Part shown: piece by piece, positions 9,701 to 16,714 of the stretch | How the letters are laid out: every line of letters starts with the position of its first letter | Numbering within the stretch: position 1 is the stretch's first letter | Assembly: GCF_009689585.1 (NCBI RefSeq) | Contig: NZ_AP018694.1 | Location: forward strand, 4,765,501-4,829,500 | DNA length: 64,000 nucleotides | Origin: Aquipluma nitroreducens | GTDB lineage: Bacteria; Bacteroidota; Bacteroidia; Bacteroidales; Prolixibacteraceae | Direction of reading: 5' to 3' | Made by a program: the position numbers and the translations under genes | Notes under the pieces: model-generated | The model's input: only the letters and a program-made list of their open reading frames with translations | Database searches by the model: none | Told to the model about the DNA's origin: nothing

Positions 9701-10458
9701 CCCCAGAGCATCAGGAATGATGAGTTGTACCAATCAGCGCTTTCAGGAACATCGGTTTGCTCTCCCCATGTTTGTGGCGATGCCGGTGGCAGATCGCAAT
9801 AGAAATCATAGAAACTTAGCACGGTTCCTCCGATTAGGCTCAGGTAGCGCGTGCCGGCCGCATAAGAAACCATCGACATGGCAGGAATAGGGGAGAACCC
9901 TGCAAGTCGATCGGGACCATAAGTTTTTATCGTATAAATATTTGCAGCTGCAATGATTTCGTTTACTTCATCCCATTCGGCACGAATAAAACCTCCCAGA
10001 CCACGTGCTGCTTTATACTGCTTTGAAATTACCGGGTTGCTGACTACTGCTTCCCAGGCTTTTACCGGGTCGGAGAGGCGAGCCTTTGCTTCCTTATATG
10101 CAGTCAGCAATTCTCCGCGGATCATGGGATACTTAACCCGGTTTGCACTATATAGGTACCATGAATAACTGGCGCCCCGAGGACAACCGCGCGGTTCGTG
10201 ATTGGGCATTCCCGGCCGTGTACGTGGATAGTCGGTTTGCTGGGTTTCCCAGGTCACAAGCCCATTCTTTACAAATATTTTCCACGAGCAGGATCCTGTA
10301 CAGTTTACTCCATGAGTGGAGCGAATAACCTTATCGTGCTGCCAGCGATTACGGTACATACGCTCCCAATCGCGATTTTCACTTGTAATTGCGAGGTGTT
10401 TGTCTTTGGTTTTTTCTACTTCTTTGCTGAAATAAAAAAGTTTATTTAACAGGCTCAT
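6727..10458 (-). CDS. narG: Respiratory nitrate reductase alpha subunit (molybdopterin catalytic subunit)
   Basis: NarG reduces nitrate to nitrite at a bis-MGD molybdenum centre. The 1243-residue protein has the N-terminal FS0 cluster ligands H49, C53, C57 and C92 (THGVNCTGSCSWK and EPRGCPRG). It also has CDLPPASPQTWGEQTD, with D222 at the position of the molybdenum-ligand Asp, YNSSFLMLWGSNVPLTRTPD, and the C-terminal molybdopterin-binding domain (TVNMPISQLTGNRGGVHNS). No twin-arginine signal is visible, so it belongs to the cytoplasm-facing Nar type. Length matches the family, and no premature stops or shifts occur over 3.7 kb. It lies 71 bases downstream of the TDT channel gene. Confidence 0.98.
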   Translation of the reverse strand: MSLLNKLFYFSKEVEKTKDKHLAITSENRDWERMYRNRWQHDKVIRSTHGVNCTGSCSWKIFVKNGLVTWETQQTDYPRTRPGMPNHEPRGCPRGASYSWYLYSANRVKYPMIRGELLTAYKEAKARLSDPVKAWEAVVSNPVISKQYKAARGLGGFIRAEWDEVNEIIAAANIYTIKTYGPDRLAGFSPIPAMSMVSYAAGTRYLSLIGGTVLSFYDFYCDLPPASPQTWGEQTDVPESADWYNSSFLMLWGSNVPLTRTPDSPFYTQVRYKGTKSIVIAPDYSDAVKFADLWMKPKQGTDAALGMAMGHVILKEFYLDKKTPYFEKYARQYSDLPFLVKIEKKDGKYMSGTLLRASDLKNMPVIGEKSEWKPVLLDELSGNYVVPNGTIGSRWEKKQKWNLELKDSKTGADIIPELSLFEKHDEVIHVQFPYFGGSTFKHEHFSATGHDDIIERKVPVRKIKTIQGEIYTCTVFDLMVANYGIDRGFDAPNSAKSYDEDLPFTPKWQEKITGVPAQHIISTARQFAENAAATEGKSMIIIGAGVNHWYHTDMIYRSAINMLVFCGCVGQSGGGWSHYVGQEKLRPQTGWLPLAFALDWNRPPRQMNTTSFMYMHTDQWRYEKVKLNGLLSPLTNKSEWENLSLIDCNVRAERMGWLPSAPQLSKNPLTIAKEAESAGVTSEEYVVSRLKSGKLTLASEDPDNPANFPRNLFVWRSNLLGSSAKGMEYFMKHLLGAQNSVQGNDLKELGQTLPSEVKWHDDAPEGKLDLLVSLDFRMSTTGLHSDILLPAASWYEKNDLSTSDMHPFIHPFSRAVDPVWESRTDWDIFKGLAEKFSILAKGHLDNETDIVLLPLQHDTPMELSETTDAKDWKNSDLEIKPGINFSKIITLKRNYPETYNRFTSLGPLMKTLGNGGKGINWNTEAEIDLLALLNNTKSEEGETKGLPKIETDIQAAEVILSLAPETNGAVAMKAWKALEAITGRKHTHLALGREEEKIRYRDLLSQPRKIITSPIWSGIDSEKVSYNAGYTNVHELIPWRTLTGRQTLYQDHPWMIAFGENMVTYKPPINTKSILEVLGKAEKEDEYMVINIMTPHNKWTIHSSWSDNLVMLTLGRGGPVAWMSETDAASIGLKDNDWIEVFNSNGASVARLIVSQRIPVGALIMYHNQERTVNMPISQLTGNRGGVHNSVERLCLKPTHMIGGYAQLSYGFNYYGTIGSNRDEFVVVRKLKKVEWKDEEVKH

Positions 10459-10529
10459 GATGGTAGTTGTAAATGAAATAATTATAAACCGAATCTTTGA
10501 CCATACTAATGTACAAAAACCCTATCTGA

Positions 10530-11594
10530 CTACGAATGTATTTTTGCAGGAATATAATCCCGTATGATTGCATAAAACATACCTATTGTACATATACTCC
10601 ATGTGACAAGTGCAACGTAAACAAAAACAGAGGGAATCTTCATCAAGAAAGGTAGGTCAAGCGCCTGCGAAAGTCTGTAAGTGCATACGGTGTACATACC
10701 CAAAGGGAAGATCATTCCCCAGTATTGTGGATGATATTTAATAGGAAAATGTTTAAATATATGACGCCAGATACCTAAGATGACTATAAGCGGAATCCAC
10801 CAGGTACCTATTGCCCAGAAGAAGAGAGTGAATCCCTTTAAAAATGGAAGTATAGAGGTTAGAAAATTCATTTTGAAAGCATTTAAAATAAGCATCGATC
10901 CTGCCAGTGTTGATATGGCCACGGCTCCCATATTAATCCAGTAAGGAGGAGCAAACTCTTCGGCTTTCATTTTGAAAAACGACATCCGATAAACAATCAG
11001 TGTTATCACGATGATATAAAACATACAGCCACAAAGAAACATGACAAGTGAGAAAAAGAATACTTCTTCATACCCAAACGGCAGATAACCTGCCAGTTGG
11101 GTCCCCAAAATAGAAATTGATTGTGTGGATACAATGAATAACAGCCACACCCCGCTGATTGCATCGTTGATAGCAGGTTTTCCTCCATTGACGGTAATAA
11201 TAGTGAATATTAGATACATGAGAATGAACCAGGCAACGGTACCCGTATAATACAAAAGAGAAGCAATGTGCAGATTGCCTGAGATCAGTACAAATTGGGT
11301 CCCGAGAACACAACTACCGGCTACAAAAGTAAGTAAACCCGGACCTTTTGCATGGTCACTGGTATCGGCCTTAAACTCTGGGAAATAGATGATTATCCTC
11401 AATAAGTACATGATGCAAAGAAAAATGTAGGCCGCCATATTGAAGTAAAAGAGCAGCTTGGCAATGAGATGGAAACTAAATAGATGAGCAGCAATAGAAA
11501 CAATACCCGTAGCCATTACAAGTGCAAAATATGCAATATGCATATTCTTTAAGCCGGATAGAAATGTATTGGTAAAAGGCGTAGTTTTATTCAA
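10530..11594 (-). CDS. TDT-family (TehA/SLAC1-like) transporter or anion channel
   Basis: The 354-residue protein has about ten hydrophobic helices. It has the TDT signature near the N-terminus ([19 protein letters not shown]) and the late [20 protein letters not shown] segment. The family includes bacterial TehA, the yeast malate carrier Mae1 and plant SLAC1/SLAH channels, some of which conduct nitrate. It sits between the Rrf2 gene and narG on the same strand, the place where a NarK nitrate/nitrite carrier would be expected, and no NarK is present in the window. Movement of nitrate or nitrite is therefore a reasonable inference; C4-dicarboxylate or tellurite-related transport are alternatives. 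Confidence 0.85.
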   Translation of the reverse strand: MNKTTPFTNTFLSGLKNMHIAYFALVMATGIVSIAAHLFSFHLIAKLLFYFNMAAYIFLCIMYLLRIIIYFPEFKADTSDHAKGPGLLTFVAGSCVLGTQFVLISGNLHIASLLYYTGTVAWFILMYLIFTIITVNGGKPAINDAISGVWLLFIVSTQSISILGTQLAGYLPFGYEEVFFFSLVMFLCGCMFYIIVITLIVYRMSFFKMKAEEFAPPYWINMGAVAISTLAGSMLILNAFKMNFLTSILPFLKGFTLFFWAIGTWWIPLIVILGIWRHIFKHFPIKYHPQYWGMIFPLGMYTVCTYRLSQALDLPFLMKIPSVFVYVALVTWSICTIGMFYAIIRDYIPAKIHS

Positions 11595-11637
11595 TTTGAA
11601 AAATTTGATTAAAAGTGGATGTATTGATTAACTGTGT

Positions 11638-12072
11638 TTATATCAACTTAAGATTTTTCGAAAGATCCATCTGATATTTTTCTTTGAGATCAGCAAATGT
11701 TGTATTTGTGAGAGTCTCAATCATTTTTGAACGTGCTTCCCTCCATGGTTCATGCATAATACATGGTTTATCAACAATACAGCAACTGAAGCCAAGAATA
11801 CAGTTACATATTGCATCAATTCCTTCCAGTTTATTAATAACAAGGGCCAGATTTATTTCCTTCAACTCTTGGGCAAAAACAAAACCACCATTTCGTCCTG
11901 ATGAACTTTTAAGAAATCCATGCTTCGATAAATCGGTTAACAAGCTTCTGAGATAGCGACGAGGAATATTTAATTGCTGGTGAAGGTATTCTGCAGAATA
12001 CATATTCTCATTCCGGGTTGCCATAAACCCGAGAACAGTAAGTGCATACTCTGTGGTTTTATTAAGAATCAT
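11638..12072 (-). CDS. Rrf2-family iron-sulfur regulator of the nar operon
   Basis: The 144-residue protein has the Rrf2 winged-helix N-terminus (MILNKTTEYALTVLGFMA, then IPRRYLRSLLTDLSKHGFLK and SGRNGGF). A cysteine group follows at C89, C91, C97, C98 and C104, matching the spacing used by NsrR and IscR to bind an iron-sulfur cluster. NsrR senses NO and IscR senses cluster status; which one this resembles cannot be settled by eye. It heads the leftward operon with the TDT channel and narGHJI, so it probably controls them and itself. An inverted repeat directly upstream is a candidate operator. Confidence 0.9.
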   Translation of the reverse strand: MILNKTTEYALTVLGFMATRNENMYSAEYLHQQLNIPRRYLRSLLTDLSKHGFLKSSSGRNGGFVFAQELKEINLALVINKLEGIDAICNCILGFSCCIVDKPCIMHEPWREARSKMIETLTNTTFADLKEKYQMDLSKNLKLI

Positions 12073-12079
12073 ATATTAC

Positions 12080-12123
12080 TACCTTTTTATAGTATTTAAT
12101 TCAAAGTTAAAAATAAAAAGGTA
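12080..12123. promoter_or_regulatory. Inverted repeat around the -7 box upstream of the Rrf2-nar operon
   Basis: Two 11-base arms, TACCTTTTTAT at 12080-12090 and ATAAAAAGGTA at 12113-12123, are perfect reverse complements. Between them, on the minus strand, lies TAACTTTG (12102-12109), which fits the Bacteroidota -7 consensus TAnnTTTG. The repeat begins 8 bases upstream of the Rrf2 start codon. The arrangement suggests an operator around the transcription start of the operon. The half-site resembles the one between ric and metE. Confidence 0.6.
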
Positions 12124-12212
12124 TTTCAGAGTTTATCTACTTATAAATCTCAGCAAACAATTTCATTTCAAACAAGTAATAATATGTCTTTATAAAATAA
12201 TAAAGATATCTC

Positions 12213-12259
12213 TTGCACATTAATAATTTTTAATCTTATCTTTGTGTGTGAATATTCAC
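12213..12259 (+). promoter_or_regulatory. Promoter and TetR-type operator upstream of the cupin gene
   Basis: TTG at 12213-12215 and TATCTTTG at 12237-12244 fit the -33 and -7 boxes of Bacteroidota promoters, with 21 bases between them. Directly after the -7 box is the perfect 12-base palindrome GTGAATATTCAC (12248-12259), at the expected transcription start. The same core occurs at 13683-13700. This is probably the binding site of one of the two TetR-type regulators encoded just downstream. Confidence 0.65.
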
Positions 12260-12297
12260 TAACTACATAATCTATAGATAATATAAAATTTTAAGTT

Positions 12298-12636
12298 ATG
12301 AAGATTATTAAATATCATGATCAAGTGGTCAAAGAAACGCCACACAAAGTTGACGTAAGAGAGATGTATAGTACGGAATCAGCAACCGCTACGATTATCA
12401 CATTAAGATCTGGAGAAAGTTTAAAACCTCACAAAACACCGGTTGATGTATTTTTCTTTATTTTTGAAGGATATCCAACAATTCATATTGGTGAGGAAAG
12501 CGAAGTTTGCGAGATTGATTCTCTTGTTGAAAGTCCTGCTAACGTTGTACATTTTCTCAGTAATAATTCGGATAAAGTAGCCCGGATTCTGGTAGTAAAA
12601 GCGCCAAGGCCCAAGATTTTAAGCAAAGTTCTTTAA
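12298..12636 (+). CDS. Small cupin-fold protein
   Basis: A 112-residue single-domain cupin: beta-rich, with LRSGESLKPHKTPVDVFFFI and a second GEESEVCEIDSLVESPANVVHFL motif that supplies the barrel-fold prolines and a late His. The usual three-His metal set is incomplete (one clear His in motif 1, one in motif 2), so the ligand is unknown. It starts 20 bases before a TetR-family gene on the same strand and is preceded by a promoter with a palindromic operator, so it is probably expressed with that regulator. Confidence 0.75.
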   Translation: MKIIKYHDQVVKETPHKVDVREMYSTESATATIITLRSGESLKPHKTPVDVFFFIFEGYPTIHIGEESEVCEIDSLVESPANVVHFLSNNSDKVARILVVKAPRPKILSKVL

Positions 12637-12655
12637 CTAATACCTGAATATCAAC

Positions 12656-13246
12656 ATGGAAATTACATCCCGTCAATTGGAGATTATTGAGGCAGCTGGA
12701 AAAATACTAACATCATCAGGTGTTAGTGGGTTGACCATAAAAAATCTGGCTAAAGAAATGGATTTTTCTGAAAGCGCAATTTACAGGCACTTTACCAGTA
12801 AAGAGGAAATAATCTTAGCGATGCTGGAATATCTGGCAAGAACAATCGATGAGCACCTACAGAATGCTATTCCAATTACTGATGATCCGAAAGCGAAATT
12901 TGTTGCCATGTTCCAAAGTCAGTTTGCGTTTTTTGAAAGTCATCGACACTTCGTTGTGGTTGTTTTTTCCGATGGCTTATTGAAAGAAAGTCAAAGTATT
13001 AATGAAGCGATCCTTAAACTGCTCGGGATTATTGTGAAAAATTTATTTCCGATATTGCTTGAAGGACAGAATAAAGGAGTGTTTTCAAATAGTGTTCCTT
13101 TGGAGGATCTGATGTACATTTTAATGGGGGCATTCAGGTTACAGATGTTCAGATGGAGATTAGAGGATTTCCAGTTTGATATAATTGAAGCAGGAAACAA
13201 AATGATTCAATCTGTGCTTACATTAATTCAATCCCAAAAATTATGA
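12656..13246 (+). CDS. TetR-family transcriptional regulator
   Basis: The 196-residue protein has a clear TetR N-terminal DNA-binding domain at about residues 5-50 (LTIKNLAKEMDFSESAIYRH, then FTSKEEIILAMLEY), followed by a helical ligand domain. Its stop overlaps the ATG of the next membrane-protein gene by four bases (ATGA), so the two are translationally coupled. With the cupin it forms a small operon just upstream of the RND efflux genes. The GTGAATATTCAC palindromes at 12248 and 13683 are candidate targets. Confidence 0.9.
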   Translation: MEITSRQLEIIEAAGKILTSSGVSGLTIKNLAKEMDFSESAIYRHFTSKEEIILAMLEYLARTIDEHLQNAIPITDDPKAKFVAMFQSQFAFFESHRHFVVVVFSDGLLKESQSINEAILKLLGIIVKNLFPILLEGQNKGVFSNSVPLEDLMYILMGAFRLQMFRWRLEDFQFDIIEAGNKMIQSVLTLIQSQKL

Positions 13247-13653
13247 AAGAGGTATTCTCATTCCTGGCCGCTGGAATCTTGGCTGCATTTGGCTTTCTGG
13301 CCCTATTTCTCAGTATCTCTGTGATATTTGATTTATTTGACTTTAGATCACAAGAAGGCAATTATGTTCTGTTTATAGGTTGGATAAATTTCATTAGTAG
13401 TTTGTTCTATCTATTTGCTACTTATGGATTCATAGAGAGCAAGAAATGGACAGCAAATCTCATGGGTATTTCCTCCGTTATGATCATTCTTGTTTTTTTA
13501 GGGTTGCTATTTCACATCAACTCTGGATGTATACATGAAAACAAAGTTATTGGGGTTATGACCTTCAGGATTATCGTTTCAATAGTTCTTACAATATTTG
13601 CTCATTATTCAATAAATGAATACAGTAAGCTTGAAAGCCATAAAGCACAATAA
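13243..13653 (+). CDS. Four-helix membrane protein, paralogue of the gene at 36763
   Basis: The 136-residue protein has four predicted membrane helices and the conserved stretch ISVIFDLFDFRSQEGNYVLF. It is clearly related to the protein at 36763-37242, which shares the pattern SxSxIFDLFxxRxxEGNYVLF. I do not recognise a named family. Both paralogues sit beside TetR-family genes and export operons, which hints at a role in envelope stress or as a partner of the regulator; this is speculation. It is coupled to the upstream TetR gene by a four-base overlap. Confidence 0.75.
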   Translation: MKEVFSFLAAGILAAFGFLALFLSISVIFDLFDFRSQEGNYVLFIGWINFISSLFYLFATYGFIESKKWTANLMGISSVMIILVFLGLLFHINSGCIHENKVIGVMTFRIIVSIVLTIFAHYSINEYSKLESHKAQ

Positions 13654-13682
13654 ACGTTTTTCTATTTTTTTACCTATTAAGG

Positions 13683-13700
13683 TTAGTGAATATTCACTAA
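13683..13700. promoter_or_regulatory. Perfect 18-base palindrome upstream of the second TetR-like gene
   Basis: TTAGTGAATATTCACTAA is perfectly self-complementary and ends ten bases before the start codon at 13711. Its 12-base core equals the palindrome at 12248-12259. Size, symmetry and position fit a TetR-family operator, probably controlling the regulator at 13711 and the efflux operon behind it. Confidence 0.7.
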
Positions 13701-13710
13701 TGTCTAAAGT

Positions 13711-14262
13711 ATGGATATCAATAAAAGTAATATTGTAGAAATAGCAGGAGCAATCATTAACGAGGCAGGAATAGATGCTTTATCGGTTGATGCCTTAATA
13801 AAGAGGATTGGGATTTCGCGTAACGATCTTTTAATTTATCTAGGAGCGGATGATGATATCTTAAAATTCATGTCCTTGAGCCTGGAAGATGAAATACAGC
13901 AATTGATTAAAAATGTGGCAGCTATGAATCTCTCACCTGAAAAAGAGCTTGAGAATTTATTTAAAAGTCTTTATGAATTCTTTGGTCAGAAATCATATTA
14001 TCTGCATGTGCTGTTTTCTTCAGAAATAACTGAAAATGATGTTGCTATTCAAAGGGTATTACAAAGAATAAAGCATAATGTTAAAGCTTATTTGTCAACA
14101 GTTTTAGATAGGGGTAAGAAAATAAGAGTCTTCAATAATAAGGTAGAGACGAGATATCTGGTCGAAAATATTCTGGGCCGCTTTCGTTTGTTCATGAGCG
14201 ACCAACAGCTGACAAACAAAATGATTCGAGATCTAAAATTAATAAGAGCCAATAAGGAATAA
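13711..14262 (+). CDS. Divergent TetR-family regulator
   Basis: The 183-residue, mostly helical protein keeps the TetR layout: a DNA-binding segment at about residues 8-50 (GIDALSVDALIKRIGISRND, then LLIYLGADDDILKFM) and a C-terminal helical domain. The recognition helix departs from the usual Y-x-H/Y-F pattern, so this is a divergent member. It starts 22 bases before the TolC-like gene and ten bases after a perfect palindrome, consistent with autoregulation and control of the efflux operon. Confidence 0.75.
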   Translation: MDINKSNIVEIAGAIINEAGIDALSVDALIKRIGISRNDLLIYLGADDDILKFMSLSLEDEIQQLIKNVAAMNLSPEKELENLFKSLYEFFGQKSYYLHVLFSSEITENDVAIQRVLQRIKHNVKAYLSTVLDRGKKIRVFNNKVETRYLVENILGRFRLFMSDQQLTNKMIRDLKLIRANKE

Positions 14263-14284
14263 ATACGAATTAAAATAATTAGAA

Positions 14285-15628
14285 ATGATTACATCAAGGG
14301 AAAAGCTATCAAGATTTAATTTACTAAAAGTTCTGCTATTGGGGATTATCCTGTTTATAGGTTTTCTAACAAAAGCTCAAACGTTTACACTGGAGCAATG
14401 CATCGACACTGCATTGCAGTATAACCGAACCATCAAACTATCACAGCAGGATGTTTTTCAGGCCAATGAGAAAAACAAGGAAACCAAAGGCAATCTGTTT
14501 CCAAAACTGAATGGGATAACTGATTATCGCTATTATACCGACTTACCTTATCAGCTGATGCCTGCTGATGCTTTTGGAGGTCCTGCCGGAACTTATAAGG
14601 AAGTACAATTTGGTGTGCCGCAAAGCCTGAATACCAATCTGCAACTAACGGTGCCCATTTACAACCCAACAGCTTTAGGTGCGATAAAAACTACCCGGAT
14701 AGCCAGTGAACTTTCTGAAGTTCAGAAAAGGAAAACAGATGAAGATGTGGTGCTGGAAGTTTCAAATGCTTACTACAACGCACAGATTCTATTGAATCAA
14801 CTGGCTTTTTTGGACAGCAACATGATCAATACCAATAAACTACTGCAAACAACCACGTTGCTGCACCAACAGCAGATTGCAAAAGGAACTGATGTGGACA
14901 GACTCCAATTACAGTTGGATCAGTTAGCCAATCAAAGAAAAACCGTTTTTTCGCAGCAGCAGCAAGTGTTAAATGCACTCAAATTTCTGATGGGAAAACC
15001 AATTTCTGATTCCATCCAGGTTGCAATAACTGAAAACACTTTGGTTCAATTGGATCCTCAGATTCAAGCGACTACAGACATGAAGTTGATTGATAAAAAA
15101 TTACAATTTAATTACGCTGAACTTAAAGGGCTTCGTAATTCAAAATTGCCTTCGTTGGGTGCTTACGGAGTTTATGGTACGACTGGCTATGGCAATACTG
15201 GCGCCAATAGCTTTTTCAATTTTCATCCAATCGGTTATGTTGGCGCTCAACTGTCGATCCCACTGTTTAATGGCACGATTACAAAACACAAGATTGTACA
15301 AAAAAAGATAGATATACAGAAAACAAATATTCAGAAAGAACTGGTATCAGAAAAATCGAAACTCGACCTGATTAATGCCGAAATGCAATATACGCTTGCA
15401 AACCAAAACATTGCAACAGTTAATGATCAAATAAAACTGGCAAAAAAGATTTACAACAATACCGTGCTGCAAAACAAACAAGGAATGGCAACCATTACTG
15501 ATTTGCTACTGGCCGACAATTCATTACGCGAAGCACAGCAAAACTACATCGTTGCAATGGTAAATCTTCGAAAGGCTGAATTGGAATACAAACGGGTAAC
15601 AGGAAACCTTATGGCAATTAAAAATTAA
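14285..15628 (+). CDS. TolC-family outer-membrane efflux protein
   Basis: The 447-residue protein has an N-terminal signal segment (LLKVLLLGIILFIGFLTKAQ) and the repeated OEP architecture: FTLEQCIDTALQYNRTIKLS near the start, long coiled helices, and a second repeat ending in the QQNYIVAMVNLRKAELEYKR helix. It should form the outer-membrane and periplasmic channel of the RND system encoded next. It is 25 bases upstream of the adaptor gene. Length is typical. The start used gives a slightly long leader. Confidence 0.93.
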   Translation: MITSREKLSRFNLLKVLLLGIILFIGFLTKAQTFTLEQCIDTALQYNRTIKLSQQDVFQANEKNKETKGNLFPKLNGITDYRYYTDLPYQLMPADAFGGPAGTYKEVQFGVPQSLNTNLQLTVPIYNPTALGAIKTTRIASELSEVQKRKTDEDVVLEVSNAYYNAQILLNQLAFLDSNMINTNKLLQTTTLLHQQQIAKGTDVDRLQLQLDQLANQRKTVFSQQQQVLNALKFLMGKPISDSIQVAITENTLVQLDPQIQATTDMKLIDKKLQFNYAELKGLRNSKLPSLGAYGVYGTTGYGNTGANSFFNFHPIGYVGAQLSIPLFNGTITKHKIVQKKIDIQKTNIQKELVSEKSKLDLINAEMQYTLANQNIATVNDQIKLAKKIYNNTVLQNKQGMATITDLLLADNSLREAQQNYIVAMVNLRKAELEYKRVTGNLMAIKN

Positions 15629-15653
15629 AAATCACGAATTAAAAATCAAGGAA

Positions 15654-16709
15654 ATGAAAAAAACGATCATTTATATAATTGTGGCATTGGCTTTAATCTC
15701 CATAGTGGTAATTCGCCTGAAGACCAACAAAGAAACCACTGTAAACAGGGTTTATCAATACAACAAAGAACAGGCAATTAATGTGCAGGCCATCACGCTG
15801 AAGCTTGAAAGTGTTAAAAATGATATTTCTTACACGGGAACCTTTGAACCCAACAAAGAAACAAGAATAAGCGCGGATATTCAGGGAAAAATTAATTCGG
15901 TTTTGGTGGATGTTGGAAGTGCGGTCCGAAAAGGTCAGGCTTTAGTTCAACTGGACAACTCCTTACTGGAACTGCAATTACAAACCATTGAAATTCAGAT
16001 TGAAGGATTGGAAGCGGATGTAAAACGATATACCGTACTTGCCAATGCCGATGCCATTCAAGGTGTTCAGCTGGAAAAGACCGAATTGTCCTTTAAATCA
16101 GCTAAAGTACAGAAGGCTACTCTAACGGAGCAAATCAATAAAACGATTATTACAGCGCCATTCAGCGGAATTGTTACCGCGAAACTAACAGAAGAAGGAG
16201 CCTTCTCGGCACCAGGTATTCCTTTACTCCAAATCACAGATATCTCAAGCCTGAAGTTTACTGTAAATGTTCCCGAACAGGAGTTAAGTCAGTTCGAAAC
16301 CAATCAACAATACGCTCTTTCCGCAGATGCTTATCCGGAAACGGTGTTGTCGGGAAAGGTGATCATGACAGGCAGCAAAGCCAATATGGGGAATAGTTTT
16401 CCGGTACAATTTTCAGTAAACAACACCGCCGATTTAAAAATCAAATCAGGAATGTTTGGAAATGTACAGTTGAAAAACAAGGCAGAAGAAAAGTTAATCA
16501 TTATCCCGGCATCTGCAATCGTTGGAACAAACATTCAACCACAAGTTTTTCTGGTCAAAAATGGTAAAGCCATTCTTCAAAATATCACCACTTCAAACCG
16601 GTTTCAAAATAAAGTACAGGTTTCAAGTGGGTTAACCGAAGGCGATGTAATTATAACCAACGGGTTTATCAATCTTTTTGATGGCGCAAATGTGACAATT
16701 AGCAATTAA
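15654..16709 (+). CDS. RND periplasmic adaptor (membrane fusion protein)
   Basis: The 351-residue protein begins with a membrane-anchoring helix (IIYIIVALALISIVVIRLK). It then has a split lipoyl domain (GKINSVLVDVGSAVRKGQAL and later TAPFSGIVTAKLTEEGAF), an alpha-hairpin between them, and beta-barrel and membrane-proximal domains. This is the standard HlyD/AcrA layout. It links the TolC-like channel to the inner-membrane pump. The pump gene starts five bases after its stop. Confidence 0.94.
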   Translation: MKKTIIYIIVALALISIVVIRLKTNKETTVNRVYQYNKEQAINVQAITLKLESVKNDISYTGTFEPNKETRISADIQGKINSVLVDVGSAVRKGQALVQLDNSLLELQLQTIEIQIEGLEADVKRYTVLANADAIQGVQLEKTELSFKSAKVQKATLTEQINKTIITAPFSGIVTAKLTEEGAFSAPGIPLLQITDISSLKFTVNVPEQELSQFETNQQYALSADAYPETVLSGKVIMTGSKANMGNSFPVQFSVNNTADLKIKSGMFGNVQLKNKAEEKLIIIPASAIVGTNIQPQVFLVKNGKAILQNITTSNRFQNKVQVSSGLTEGDVIITNGFINLFDGANVTISN

Positions 16710-16714
16710 GTATC

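Noticed and set aside
7303-10449. Several open frames of 60-120 codons on the plus strand opposite narG
   Set aside because: They lie entirely within the strongly supported narG gene and have no recognisable domains; they are shadows.
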